Positions 27,286 through 36,380 of a stretch of DNA of 64,000 nucleotides are shown here, in pieces (position 1 is the first letter of the stretch; every line of letters begins with the position of its first letter). The stretch spans positions 1 through 64,000 of the forward strand of contig JBCBEC010000010.1 of the NCBI GenBank assembly GCA_038528965.1, written 5' to 3'. The notes beneath the pieces were generated by a model. It had not been told where the DNA came from. It saw only the letters and a program-made list of their open reading frames with translations, and did no database searches. A program made the translations under genes and the position numbers. This DNA comes from Lewinella sp038528965 (GTDB taxonomy: Bacteria; Bacteroidota; Bacteroidia; Chitinophagales; Saprospiraceae).

Positions 27286-27371
27286 AGAATTAGAGTATGA
27301 ATGAGAATTAGAATAGCTAGGAGGTTCTTCTCAAGAATTCTAACGCTAATTCTAATTCTTACGCTAATTCC
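27286..27371. repeat. AATTCT/AGAATT-rich inverted repeat region
   Basis: Between the receptor and DUF4249 genes, AGAATTAGA-type segments (27282-27314) face CTAATTCTAATTCTTACGCT-type segments (27335-27370) and can pair. The 22-base stretch 27349-27370 is identical to 53143-53164 in the polyketide cluster gap. Confidence 0.6.
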
Positions 27372-27385
27372 CCAAAAAGATCATC

Positions 27386-28294
27386 ATGTCAAACCTAAAA
27401 TATATACTTCCCCTTTGCTTCTTAGCAGCCTTCACCTTCTCCTGTGAGGATGTGATCGATATCGATGCTAACTTTACGGAAGCGCAACTCGTAGTCGATG
27501 CCTTTCTTAACGATTTGGATACCACCCAAACGATCAACGTGAGTTTGAGCCAGGACTATTTCGATGCTTCCTTACCTCCGGCAGTTACCGATGCGCAAGT
27601 AGTTCTGACCAACGTAACTAAAGGAGACGCCTTCACCTTTGAACACAAGGGCGATGGTGCTTATGAATGGACCCCAGCCAGTGATGGCGCGATCGGGGCG
27701 GAGATGGATGAATATATCCTAACAGTGCAATACAATGGCTTCACCTACGAGGCCGGATCTCAGCTTAACCCTGTTCCGTCAATAGATTCCATAACCCATG
27801 AGTTTCGCGAAGAAGAACTGGGTAATCCGGAGGGCATCTACGCACAATTCTTTGCCCGTGACCTAGAAGGCATAGGAAACTTCTACTGGATCAAGGCATT
27901 CAAGAATGGTGAATTTTTAAACAAACCTTCCGAATTGAACCTCTCTGCTGATGGCACCTTTGATACCGGTACCGGAGCAGATGGTATCGTATTTCTTCCC
28001 CCCATCCGTGAGTTGATCAACCGTGTGCCAGACCCAGATACGGAGGATGATGACGAGGTACCTCCCTATGTAGAAGGGGATCACATTCGGGTGGAGATTC
28101 ATTCACTTAGCAGTAGCACCTTCCGCTTCCTGCAAGTGGCGTTTGAGCAGATGACTAACGGTGACAATGGTATCTTCGCTTTGCCAGTGGCGAACTCTCC
28201 AACTAATATTATTTCTACTGACCCTAACGCACCGGAGGCACTGGGTTTTTTCAATATCAGTCAGATATCTTCTGCTGAAATTGTGGTGGAGTAG
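27386..28294 (+). CDS. DUF4249 lipoprotein, partner of the TonB receptor
   Basis: The 302-residue protein has a lipobox (FTFSCED, Cys 20) and the usual DUF4249 start of the mature chain (VIDIDANFTEAQLVVDAFLN). The rest is predicted beta-rich with Ig-like strands (VVLTNVTKGDAFTFEHKGDG). DUF4249 proteins are encoded next to SusC-like receptors and are thought to cap or assist them at the outer surface. It is in line with the receptor upstream. The large hairpin 28301-28360 follows at once. Confidence 0.85.
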   Translation: MSNLKYILPLCFLAAFTFSCEDVIDIDANFTEAQLVVDAFLNDLDTTQTINVSLSQDYFDASLPPAVTDAQVVLTNVTKGDAFTFEHKGDGAYEWTPASDGAIGAEMDEYILTVQYNGFTYEAGSQLNPVPSIDSITHEFREEELGNPEGIYAQFFARDLEGIGNFYWIKAFKNGEFLNKPSELNLSADGTFDTGTGADGIVFLPPIRELINRVPDPDTEDDDEVPPYVEGDHIRVEIHSLSSSTFRFLQVAFEQMTNGDNGIFALPVANSPTNIISTDPNAPEALGFFNISQISSAEIVVE

Positions 28295-28300
28295 CGGATA

Positions 28301-28360
28301 TGGTTTCGCGGAATTCATTTCGCCATGCAGGTTGAAAGCGGAATGAATTCCGCGAAACCA
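28301..28360. terminator. Long hairpin after the DUF4249 gene
   Basis: TGGTTTCGCGGAATTCATTT (starting 28301) is the reverse complement, with one mismatch, of the arm ending at 28360, across a 14-base loop. The right arm (28338-28360) is identical to 31451-31473. It lies 7 bases after the stop and may end transcription, although no T tract follows. Confidence 0.6.
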
Positions 28361-28449
28361 GTGTTGGTCAACCTAAGAATTAATAAGAGGCACAAATCAT
28401 ACCAATTAAAGTGGGGTAGTGAACAATCACGACCCCATCTTTTTTGCGG

Positions 28450-29271
28450 TTAAGAGAGTAAGGGTAGCCAAAAAACCAGACTCAGCATTACAATTCCCCC
28501 CGCCAATAGCAGGCAAAGTGTACCAAACACAAAGCTTGCGCGCTTCTTTACTTGCGGACTATCATGGGCACGAGCCCAGAGGTAGTACTCTCCAATAAGT
28601 AATGGCACCAGCGAATGGCCGAAACTTAGGAAAATATCAAAGGGGCCATCTAAGTTTGCGGTGGTGCCGGGCATCTTAAAAGCGGTGAGCAGTATCCACA
28701 GGCCATAGCCGACGCGGAAGAACCACACGCCACTCACCATTAGAAAGGCGCGAATGGCCCATTTGCGGTGAGCAACAAAGTCTTTTTGCATAGCCGTACG
28801 CCAGGCCATGGTGCCAAACCAGAGGATAAGTGTAGCATTTAGCGCATTTCCAAGAAAGCCGGTAGCACCTCCGTGAGGAGGGCGTGTTATGATCATATAC
28901 AATCCGGCCAGAGTGACCAGGAAGGCAGTAAAATAAAAGATACGGCCGTTCCAGCGGTGGAATTTTGGAAAGCGTTTGCGCAAACTGGGGAAAAACTGCA
29001 GCGGGCCGCCGAATGTAATAATGGCTGCTAGACCTAAATGCATTGCTAGCATCATATTGCCCATGGTGTCGCCTTCGATAATACCATGCGGGAGTTGCTC
29101 ATTGACCTTTTCGTAGGTGCCGTTCATGACGACTCCGCCGTAGAAGGCAACAATGTAGTAGGCAAATAGCCACTGGCCGGCCATGCCGAGATAGAATAAC
29201 AATCGGGTGATCTGTTGAAAACGCTTTGCAGTACTCGTTTGCGTTGCCAGGGGTTGTGATGTGGATACCAT
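28450..29271 (-). CDS. DUF2306 integral membrane protein
   Basis: The 273-residue protein has about seven predicted transmembrane helices, with conserved His residues in the loops (AMHLGLAAIITFGGPLQFFP, FHRWNGRIFYFTAF, VAHRKWAIRAFL) typical of DUF2306. The His pattern resembles membrane cytochrome-type or ferric-reductase-like proteins, but a function is not established. It lies 135 bases downstream of the LytTR response regulator on the same strand and may be its target. Confidence 0.85.
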   Translation of the reverse strand: MVSTSQPLATQTSTAKRFQQITRLLFYLGMAGQWLFAYYIVAFYGGVVMNGTYEKVNEQLPHGIIEGDTMGNMMLAMHLGLAAIITFGGPLQFFPSLRKRFPKFHRWNGRIFYFTAFLVTLAGLYMIITRPPHGGATGFLGNALNATLILWFGTMAWRTAMQKDFVAHRKWAIRAFLMVSGVWFFRVGYGLWILLTAFKMPGTTANLDGPFDIFLSFGHSLVPLLIGEYYLWARAHDSPQVKKRASFVFGTLCLLLAGGIVMLSLVFWLPLLS

Positions 29272-29406
29272 GTACGGGTGGTTTTGGATTCACCGCAATT
29301 TTCATGGATAATACACCGGCTTGCAAAAGGTATTTGTGAAGTCCGGGGTTTCTTCTGCAAAAGCTGGATAAGTATCTGCGAAATGAAGGAGTTCGTTGTG
29401 CGTGGC

Positions 29407-30102
29407 TTAACTCTTATTGGCAATAAGTTGAAAAAACTGCTCTTTGTAAGTCGCGGAAATAGGAATGCGCTGGTCAGCAATCAGAATACGACCACGTTCT
29501 ACAGCCTCAATCTGTGCTAAGGCCACCATATAGGATTTGTGGACGCGGCAGATGAGATGCCCTGGAAGTTGCTGTTCCAACTCCCCAAAGTTCTGCAGCG
29601 TCATAATCCTTTTTTGCGTAGTGTGGATGCGGCGATAATCACGCATACCTTCAATGTATAGGATGTCGGCCAGCATGATTTTCTCGAGACGATGTTCGGT
29701 CTTGACGAAGATGAAATCTGGAACTGGCTGCGCTTCCGCTTTTGCCAAATTTTGCTGGGCTTTATTGACGGCTTGTAGGAAACGCTGAAAGGTGAAGGGT
29801 TTTAGTAAGTAGTCCGTTACGTTGAGCTCAAAACCCTGAATAGCGTATTGCTGGTAAGCAGTGGTAAGGATCACCTGACTCTTTATCACCGTACTTTCTA
29901 ATAATTCAATGCCGGATAACTCGTCCATATTGATATCCAAAAACAGAATGTCGACACTGTGATTTTGCAGATAGGATAATCCCTCTAGAGCATTGTCAAA
30001 AGTTGCGGCTAGTTGTAGACTGGGAATTCGTTCTACATAGCTCTGAGTTCGCTCTAGGGCAAGCGGTTCATCTTCAATGATGATACAATTATGAGACATC
30101 AT
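29407..30102 (-). CDS. LytTR-family response regulator
   Basis: The 231-residue protein has a receiver domain (1-120, acidic pocket E10-D11, phospho-acceptor D56 in ILFLDINMD, then T in LTTAYQ and K in LLKPF) followed by a LytTR DNA-binding domain (about 135-231, FVKTEHRLEKIMLADILYIE, then HLICRVHKSYMV). Its start overlaps the stop of the sensor kinase by 4 bases (ATGA), so the two are translationally coupled and form a LytS/LytT-type two-component system. LytTR domains bind paired direct repeats in promoters. Confidence 0.95.
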   Translation of the reverse strand: MMSHNCIIIEDEPLALERTQSYVERIPSLQLAATFDNALEGLSYLQNHSVDILFLDINMDELSGIELLESTVIKSQVILTTAYQQYAIQGFELNVTDYLLKPFTFQRFLQAVNKAQQNLAKAEAQPVPDFIFVKTEHRLEKIMLADILYIEGMRDYRRIHTTQKRIMTLQNFGELEQQLPGHLICRVHKSYMVALAQIEAVERGRILIADQRIPISATYKEQFFQLIANKS

Positions 30103-31130
30103 GCAACCAGTGTTAGGTCTACCTGATATTCATCGTCCCGCCGTTTAACCTCCAGTGAATGGGTTTCCGGGTACAGTAGCTCGAGGCGGCGTTGAATGAG
30201 TTCATTACCCAAGCCGTTTGCTCCGTTTTGCTGCTTGCGATGCGGTTCAAATCTATTCTGGCAACTGAATACTATAGCTTCTTCTTCAATTTGAATTCGA
30301 ATATCTACCGCCTGATCTAATTTCTTATTGGTGGCGTGCTTGAAGGCATTTTCGATAAAAGGTATAAAAATCATCGGGGCTACCTGTTTGCCACCGGGCT
30401 GTCCCTCTACTTCGTATTGAACATAGTTTTCGTTAGCGGTTCGGATACGTTGGAGCTCTACATACTTATCGATATATGACAACTCCTGTTCCAGCGGAAT
30501 ATGCTCCGATTTAGTCTCGTAGAGCATGAAACGCATCATGTCTGAAAGCTGATTTAGGTAGCGCGAAGCCTCCTCCGGATCCTTGGTGATGAGGACATCG
30601 ATGTTATTGATGGTATTAAAAAGGAAGTGTGGATCTAACTGAGCTTTTACTAGCGCCAACTCCATTTTGTGGTTTTTCTCCACGAGCTCTTCTTTCAACT
30701 TTAGCTCCTCTATCCAGGTCAAAAATCCGCGTAGTACCAATCCTATAATGCTGAACACCAAGGCCACCCCAAAAGTAAATAGTGGCCCATAGGGAAAACA
30801 AGTGAGTAGGCAATTTAGCGCTTCTTCATCGGCTAGTGCAATGGTGAGGTTGCCGGCAAGCGTAGCCGCTAAAGCTAAACCTATACCATAGATCGTGGCT
30901 TTTGTCCATTGGCGCTTTTGCAAGAAACGAGGAAACAGGAAATGGTACTGCGTGTAAAAGGCGAACACAGCGGGAACGATAGCTACCCCCGCAAAAAAAG
31001 CGGCATAGTAATTATAGTCTTCTGGCTGTACGTCCTCCCATTGCGAAATGACGAACATGATAAAGATGAGACACAGTAGGTAGCCCAACCAGAAACCAAT
31101 ATGCAACAGACTTATGAGTGATCGCTTCAT
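30099..31130 (-). CDS. LytS-type sensor histidine kinase
   Basis: The 343-residue protein has four N-terminal transmembrane helices (about 10-30, 44-62, 78-100, 115-137), a short coiled coil, and a His-kinase domain of the LytS/YpdA type with the phospho-acceptor H168 in QLDPHFLFNTINN. A HATPase region follows (IPFIENAFKHATN, then GLGNELIQRRLELLYP). No separate extracellular sensor domain is present, so it probably senses through its membrane segments. It is coupled to the response regulator by a 4-base overlap. Confidence 0.94.
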   Translation of the reverse strand: MKRSLISLLHIGFWLGYLLCLIFIMFVISQWEDVQPEDYNYYAAFFAGVAIVPAVFAFYTQYHFLFPRFLQKRQWTKATIYGIGLALAATLAGNLTIALADEEALNCLLTCFPYGPLFTFGVALVFSIIGLVLRGFLTWIEELKLKEELVEKNHKMELALVKAQLDPHFLFNTINNIDVLITKDPEEASRYLNQLSDMMRFMLYETKSEHIPLEQELSYIDKYVELQRIRTANENYVQYEVEGQPGGKQVAPMIFIPFIENAFKHATNKKLDQAVDIRIQIEEEAIVFSCQNRFEPHRKQQNGANGLGNELIQRRLELLYPETHSLEVKRRDDEYQVDLTLVA

Positions 31131-31288
31131 GCGTACGAGCTTTTCTCTCGCGTTTTATCTTAGTTCTGTGGGATTATTCGGTTTGTTTTATTACTCGTTC
31201 CACGCTAGATTGTACACGTTATGAAGGGCGGGAGGCCTGCACCGGTACTGTTTGAGCGGAGCGAGTTTAGCGGTGCGAGCATTTTTTG

Positions 31289-31320
31289 GTTCGTTTTTGT
31301 TGCGATGGACAAAAATGAAC
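31289..31320. repeat. Hairpin GTTCGTTTTTGT / ACAAAAATGAAC
   Basis: The 12-base arms have one mismatch around an 8-base loop (TGCGATGG). Similar T-rich hairpins beginning TTTTTTGGTTCG are common in Bacteroidota intergenic DNA. It may be an intergenic repeat unit rather than a terminator of either flanking gene. Confidence 0.5.
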
Positions 31321-31450
31321 AACGCCAAGAGCAAAGCACCATGCAAATGCTTCAATCAAGAAGCAGGTTTTGAGCAGAAACGCTATTATCTTATCCCAAA
31401 CACATGGGACTAACTAAACAATAACGTCAATTATCCCGCCGAATTTTACT

Positions 31451-31473
31451 GCGGAATGAATTCCGCGAAACCA
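31451..31473. repeat. Second copy of the GCGGAATGAATTCCGC element
   Basis: These 23 bases are identical to 28338-28360. The inner GCGGAATGAATTCCGC is nearly palindromic, so even the single arm can fold. It supports a dispersed repeat family rather than a gene-specific terminator. Confidence 0.7.
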
Positions 31474-31548
31474 GGTAATCCACACGCAAGTTACACGAAT
31501 TAAGCGCATGTTGTCAAACCCAATCTCCTTCCATCAGGCAAGAACTAC

Positions 31549-34500
31549 CTAATTCCTCCTACCCCGAGTATAGGGAGCTCCCGCCTTTTCCATCGTTTCT
31601 TCAAATCCCTGCAAGCTGGTAAGATATTGTTGAAGTGCCACCGCAAACTCGTCAAAATCACTGCTCGCTATTTCGAGATTACGTTGGTGCGTCTGAGTAG
31701 GTGTCTGACGCGTTTCCCAATGTCCCCATACAATTCCACCAACCCGTCCGTATATAGATGGTACAGTGGATTCATCGAGCCGCTGACGAGCAGGGTCTCC
31801 TGATAGTTGCATGCGCAAATCAGCTAATTCGTCCTTCAACTCATTCAAGCTGGCAAAGTGCTTAGCGTTTGCGCTGGGCGTCTGTTTGAGCGCAGCGCTT
31901 AAAAACCGCAAACGTTCCCCCGCTTCCGACATTTGCTGACTCGCGCCCGCAATCTGCCGTAACAGGTCACCGGTTTCCTGCTGGAATTTAGCAACTGCTG
32001 TAAAGTCCGTGCCGGCTGCGGCCGTTGGCACCGGCTTAACCGTAAAGGATTGTGGAGGAGCTTGTGAACTCAATGTACCATCGTGTTCGATGAAGAGCTC
32101 AACAGTATACTCCCCAGGTGCAGCCAAGGGGCCAACCGGATCACCAGCCCAAGGTGGCTTAAAGGCGGGCTGGGTCAGACGGATTGGGTTAGGAGCAGGG
32201 AAACGAAGATCCCAACTTACCCGGTGCAGGCCTTTACCACCAGCCCCAGCGATCCAACGTACCGCCTTGCCTTCGCTATCACGAACGAGCAGTAGCACTT
32301 GTGGAGTACCTTCTTTCACTTCCTCGCGTAGTTCGTCCCAACCTGGGAAAGGCGCGCTTTCGTTATCTGCTCGCAATTCTTTTTCGGTGCGTTGGCGTTC
32401 TGTCTTATTGGTTTCCGGCCATTCTTGGAGGTAGTAAGTAAAGACTGCACCAAAAGGCGGATTATCGGCCACATAGCTGGTTGAGCCAAGTGTAGGCATC
32501 CCTTTTGCCTGCATAGGCACCGATGGAATATACCACCAGGCGTCACGAACGGCAAATAGGGTGTTCGAATTGGAGGCCGCTGCAGCGCTAATGTTCCGCA
32601 GGGCCGAATAGTCATCTAAAACATAGAAACCCCGGCCAAAGGTTGCCCCAACAATATCATCATCCCGCTGATGTAATTCAATATCCCGGAAAGCAATAGT
32701 AGGTGCACCATTCTTCAGTTTAATCCAATTACCTCCTTTGTTGTACGAAAAGTAGAGGCCATATTCAGTGCCGATGAACAAGAGATTTTCGTCTTCGTGA
32801 TCTTGCTTGATCACCCAAACGATAGTCCCTTCCGGTAAGTCACCAGCAATAGACTGCCAGCTTCTTCCCCGATCGCTACTCATAAAGAGGTACGGACTGT
32901 AGTCTCCAAATTTATGCGCATCTGCTACCGCAAAAACGGTATTAGCGTTATGCTGGGAGGCCTCCACATCATTGATGAATGATCGAGCAGGGACGCCGGG
33001 TAGGTCAGCGCTTTTCCGCCAATTGGACCCACCATCTTCACTTACCTGTATCAGGCCATCGTCCGATCCTGTATAGAGAACCCCTTCAGCCAGTGGCGAT
33101 TCAGAAATACCAGTTAGCGTAGCGTATTTCGACATGGCGCCATTGTCGTACAGCGCATCTACGCTCCACACTCTGCCCATCAGCTCCAGTTCATAACGGT
33201 TGGTATTGGTAGTGAGATCAGGACTAATAGCATTCCAGGAGTTTCCTCGATCGTCGCTGCGCCATAAACGTTGCGAGCCAAAATATAAGCGGCGATTATC
33301 GTGTGGGCTGATCAGCATCGGGCTATCCCAGTTCCATCGCTCCGGTGCATCATTAGGACCAGCTTGCGGTTGAATATTGATGACCTCTTCACTGCGTCGA
33401 TCGTAGCGGTGTAGTAAGCCTTGCTGGATTTCCATGTAGGCAATGTTCGAATCCTCAGGATCGAAGTTAGAGTCGTAGCCGTCCGCCCCGAGCGGTACGT
33501 ACCAGTCTTGGTTACGAATGCCTTCGGTGTTCATAGTACGTGACGGACCAATCAAGGTGCCTAAGTCTTGTGCTCCGCCAATGATATTGTAAAACGGTTC
33601 AGAATTGTCTAGGCCGAGTTTATAAAACTGAGATATCGGCAAGTTGGGGAAATGCCGCCAAGTGCTTCCTTCGTCAAAGCTCTCGTAGAGGCCAGCGTCG
33701 GTTCCGGCAATTAAGTGGCGACCATCGGTAGGGTCAATCCACAGTGCGTGGTTGTCACTGTGTTTTTCGCGGCCCGTTCCCAGATAATCAAAGTTTTTAC
33801 CACCATCGCGCGAGACGTGCAAGAACACATCCATTTGGTAAATTAGATCAGGATTATCAGGCGAAATTTCGATTTCCTGGTAGTAGTGAGGGCCGGTTCC
33901 ACCAGAGGTATAGCTATTCCGTTTTTCCCAGCTTTCGCCTTGATCGGAGGAGCGGTAAAAGCCTTTTTCTTTGGAGTCTGCTTCAATCGTCGCGTAAACT
34001 AGATTAGGATTAGCGGGGGTGACGCCCAACCCAATCTTACCCATGTCCCCTGCGGGGAGACCCGTCTTTACCTGCCGCCAGGAATCGCCATTGTCACTCG
34101 ATTTATAGATACCTGAATTGGGACCACCCGCCAGTAAGGCCCAGGTATGCCGACGACGCTGATAAGCAGCAGCGTAGATAATGTCTGGATCGCCGGGCGC
34201 AAATTCGAGATCAGTAACACCAGTGTCTTCATCGATTGCCAAGACCAATGTCCAGTTCGCTCCGCCATCTTGTGTTTTGTATACGCCGCGCTCTCCGCCG
34301 GATGACCAAAGCGGCCCTTCCGCGGCTACGAACACCACATCGCTATTCCGAGGGTCAATTAAAATCTTACCGATATGCTCAGAGCTCTCTAGCCCCATTT
34401 GTTGCCAGCTTTTACCACCGTTGGTGCTTTTATAGACCCCATCACCCCAACCTACGTGCCGGCCACTGACATTTTCACCCGTACCCACCCAAACTACGGC

Positions 34501-34824
34501 TCGATGATTGGGATCAATAGCAACGGTACCGATAGAGTAGGAGGCCTGCTTGTCAAACACTGCCGTCCAAGTAATACCTCTATTGGTAGTCTTCCAAAGG
34601 TTACCCGAGCCAGCGGCTACGTACCAGGTACTGGGATCGTGAGGACTCACGGCAATATCGGCAATGCGCCCGCCCATAACAGCTGGGCCGATGCTTCTGA
34701 GCGACAGACCATTAGCGGCTTTCGCAATAGCTGCATTTGCGTCTGATTGAGTCTGGGCTGCTAACGGAAAAAAAGCAAAAACGGTAAGTAACAACGATAG
34801 TAAACAGATCCCCTTTTTGAACAT
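31549..34824 (-). CDS. Exported BNR/sortilin-like beta-propeller protein
   Basis: The 1091-residue protein has a signal peptide (residues 1-23, PLAAQ). The mature chain carries multiple BNR/Asp-box-type repeats (GVYKSTNGGKSWQQM, GIYKSSDNGDSWRQV, GFYRSSDQGESWEKR, FMSSDRGRSWQSI) forming two propellers over about 30-720, as in VPS10/sortilin-like and xyloglucanase-like proteins. The C-terminal third has an Ig-like portion and a helical tail. Annotations of such proteins as glycosyl hydrolases rest on the propeller alone; no catalytic pair is evident to me. It is a single gene preceded by a 107-base gap. Confidence 0.85.
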   Translation of the reverse strand: MFKKGICLLSLLLTVFAFFPLAAQTQSDANAAIAKAANGLSLRSIGPAVMGGRIADIAVSPHDPSTWYVAAGSGNLWKTTNRGITWTAVFDKQASYSIGTVAIDPNHRAVVWVGTGENVSGRHVGWGDGVYKSTNGGKSWQQMGLESSEHIGKILIDPRNSDVVFVAAEGPLWSSGGERGVYKTQDGGANWTLVLAIDEDTGVTDLEFAPGDPDIIYAAAYQRRRHTWALLAGGPNSGIYKSSDNGDSWRQVKTGLPAGDMGKIGLGVTPANPNLVYATIEADSKEKGFYRSSDQGESWEKRNSYTSGGTGPHYYQEIEISPDNPDLIYQMDVFLHVSRDGGKNFDYLGTGREKHSDNHALWIDPTDGRHLIAGTDAGLYESFDEGSTWRHFPNLPISQFYKLGLDNSEPFYNIIGGAQDLGTLIGPSRTMNTEGIRNQDWYVPLGADGYDSNFDPEDSNIAYMEIQQGLLHRYDRRSEEVINIQPQAGPNDAPERWNWDSPMLISPHDNRRLYFGSQRLWRSDDRGNSWNAISPDLTTNTNRYELELMGRVWSVDALYDNGAMSKYATLTGISESPLAEGVLYTGSDDGLIQVSEDGGSNWRKSADLPGVPARSFINDVEASQHNANTVFAVADAHKFGDYSPYLFMSSDRGRSWQSIAGDLPEGTIVWVIKQDHEDENLLFIGTEYGLYFSYNKGGNWIKLKNGAPTIAFRDIELHQRDDDIVGATFGRGFYVLDDYSALRNISAAAASNSNTLFAVRDAWWYIPSVPMQAKGMPTLGSTSYVADNPPFGAVFTYYLQEWPETNKTERQRTEKELRADNESAPFPGWDELREEVKEGTPQVLLLVRDSEGKAVRWIAGAGGKGLHRVSWDLRFPAPNPIRLTQPAFKPPWAGDPVGPLAAPGEYTVELFIEHDGTLSSQAPPQSFTVKPVPTAAAGTDFTAVAKFQQETGDLLRQIAGASQQMSEAGERLRFLSAALKQTPSANAKHFASLNELKDELADLRMQLSGDPARQRLDESTVPSIYGRVGGIVWGHWETRQTPTQTHQRNLEIASSDFDEFAVALQQYLTSLQGFEETMEKAGAPYTRGRRN

Positions 34825-34931
34825 GCTGATAGGTCTTATGATGGATTGTTGAGCATTATATATTCCATCGTAAAATAGGGAATCTGCCGCTAAGGGCTAG
34901 AATTGATCTACTACTGCTGAGGTTGTTTATC

Positions 34932-36128
34932 TTAGAAAAACTTAGCGAGCCGCAATTGTAGGAAGCTGTCTTGCTGGAAGAACACCAGAAATTCTTCGCT
35001 GGCAATATTGCGCAAGAACCGACCTTCCAATTCTACCTTCCAAGAACTTCCAAGCCGGCGACTGGCCTCCACGCTCCAAAGTTGACTGCTACGGGCCAGA
35101 TCAAATATTCCGCCAAATAAGATCTCCGTACTCTGCACATCATTGAATGCTAAGCGAGAACCCAGGAAGATGTCATTGTCCAAGCTGTTTAGCGCTAGCT
35201 CATCCCGATTGTCATATAGGTACTCACTTAGTACGCTTAGGTCAATACCGCTTTCGCGAATATTGGAAAAGGTGTACTCAAAGCCGGCAGCCAGGGCGAA
35301 AACCTCTTGTACATCATTCTGGCGAAAGAAGGACTCCAGCTTCCAAATCCACGGCCCGGTAATGGTTTGTAGATCTACGCCAATCTGATGATTAAGCGGA
35401 TAAAAGATATCAAAGGCACTGCCGTTTTCCTGAGGTAGAAATACAGGTTCGCGCCCATTCCCGTAGAAGTAGGACACCCCAACGTCCGACGCACCCAAGG
35501 TATGCGCCCAGCGGAAGGCAAGATCGGGGTTCCACTCCTCCGCATTAGCTTCAAAAGCGATATCATCTTTCGCTAAGAGAAAAGGTGGTCGCAACCGCCC
35601 CTCAAGGCCAGGAAATATACGCTTGCGAAAGTAGGGGAGTACAAAGGCATCAAATATTCCAACTTTAGTGGCCAGGCTAAAGTGCGCCATCGGCTGCCCT
35701 AGTTTGGCCTCACCGTCAAAGCTCTCTACCTGGTCCGTTTGATTAATGACATCTACCAGGTGGGCGGATTCGGTAACCCCCCAGAATATCTTCTTAGCAC
35801 CCACGCTTAGCTCCCAGTTCTTTTGGTAGTATTGCCAGTACAGCTCCCGGATATCCCAGTGCGTTCGGTTCTCATCACGATCCAGGCGGAAAAAGCCTTT
35901 GAAATTCAGACTGTGTCGACCTTCATTCCATTCTATAAGTCCTTCTGGGATCAAGGCCAGGCTGGGATAGTTTCGGTGCTGCCCATCCAAGAGTGGATCC
36001 TCCAAGAAATACCGGTAGTCAAATTGTGACTCCAGGTTCCATTCGGTATAGATGTCTTTTTCTTGGGCATTGCTCAATGCCGGCAGTAGCAACAACAAGG
36101 TGCTGCAAAAGAAAATACGAAGTACCAT
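34932..36128 (-). CDS. Outer-membrane barrel protein of the RND/LolA-like set
   Basis: The 398-residue protein starts at ATG 36128, which opens a signal peptide (MVLRIFFCSTLLLLLPALSN, then AQ); a longer frame would bury it. The mature chain is made of alternating-residue strands (for example VGAKKIFWGVTESAHLVDVI) and ends in LQLRLAKFF, a typical barrel C terminus. It resembles DUF1302-like outer-membrane proteins found with RND transporters and LolA-like proteins. The three genes on this strand (37396-39765, 36381-37175, this one) look like an export set for a lipid or hydrophobic substrate. Confidence 0.75.
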   Translation of the reverse strand: MVLRIFFCSTLLLLLPALSNAQEKDIYTEWNLESQFDYRYFLEDPLLDGQHRNYPSLALIPEGLIEWNEGRHSLNFKGFFRLDRDENRTHWDIRELYWQYYQKNWELSVGAKKIFWGVTESAHLVDVINQTDQVESFDGEAKLGQPMAHFSLATKVGIFDAFVLPYFRKRIFPGLEGRLRPPFLLAKDDIAFEANAEEWNPDLAFRWAHTLGASDVGVSYFYGNGREPVFLPQENGSAFDIFYPLNHQIGVDLQTITGPWIWKLESFFRQNDVQEVFALAAGFEYTFSNIRESGIDLSVLSEYLYDNRDELALNSLDNDIFLGSRLAFNDVQSTEILFGGIFDLARSSQLWSVEASRRLGSSWKVELEGRFLRNIASEEFLVFFQQDSFLQLRLAKFF

Positions 36129-36230
36129 AGGTGTGAAATTGAAGTGCGGCTTAACGCATAAAGGAGAAGTCGGCGAAAGGGGGATATCCGCTCGACTTCT
36201 CTCCGTTCTATATTGACGTAATATTAATCG

Positions 36231-36252
36231 GCCGTTGTTGTCAAGCAACGGC
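36231..36252. terminator. GCCGTTG stem between LolA-like and barrel genes
   Basis: GCCGTTG (36231-36237) pairs with CAACGGC (36246-36252) around an 8-base loop. It lies in a 252-bp gap, with a related CCGTTGTTTCCCAACGACGG segment at about 36352. It may be an intercistronic hairpin that tunes expression of the barrel gene. Confidence 0.4.
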
Positions 36253-36380
36253 GCTCGCTAAACTCCAAAGCATAAGGAGGCAGCCCAATTCCACACTTGC
36301 TAGCTCTCTTTTCGGGGCCACCTCCTTGTTGTTTGTAAGTCGTCGTGTTGATCCGTTGTTTCCCAACGACGGGCGACTTA

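Larger units (their letters stand above)
31131..31548. other. 418-bp gap with hairpin and dispersed repeats
   Basis: The gap separates the start of the kinase gene from the end of the BNR-repeat gene. It contains GTTCGTTTTTGT paired with ACAAAAATGAAC (31289-31300 with 31309-31320), a GAGCGAGTTTAGCGGTGCGA segment just before it, and one arm (31451-31473) of the hairpin seen at 28301-28360. No open frame with a credible start was seen. Confidence 0.5.

Noticed and set aside
32009..32434. Plus-strand frame of 141 codons
   Set aside because: Antisense shadow of the BNR-repeat gene, with biased composition (Ser/Arg/Gly) and no conserved motif.
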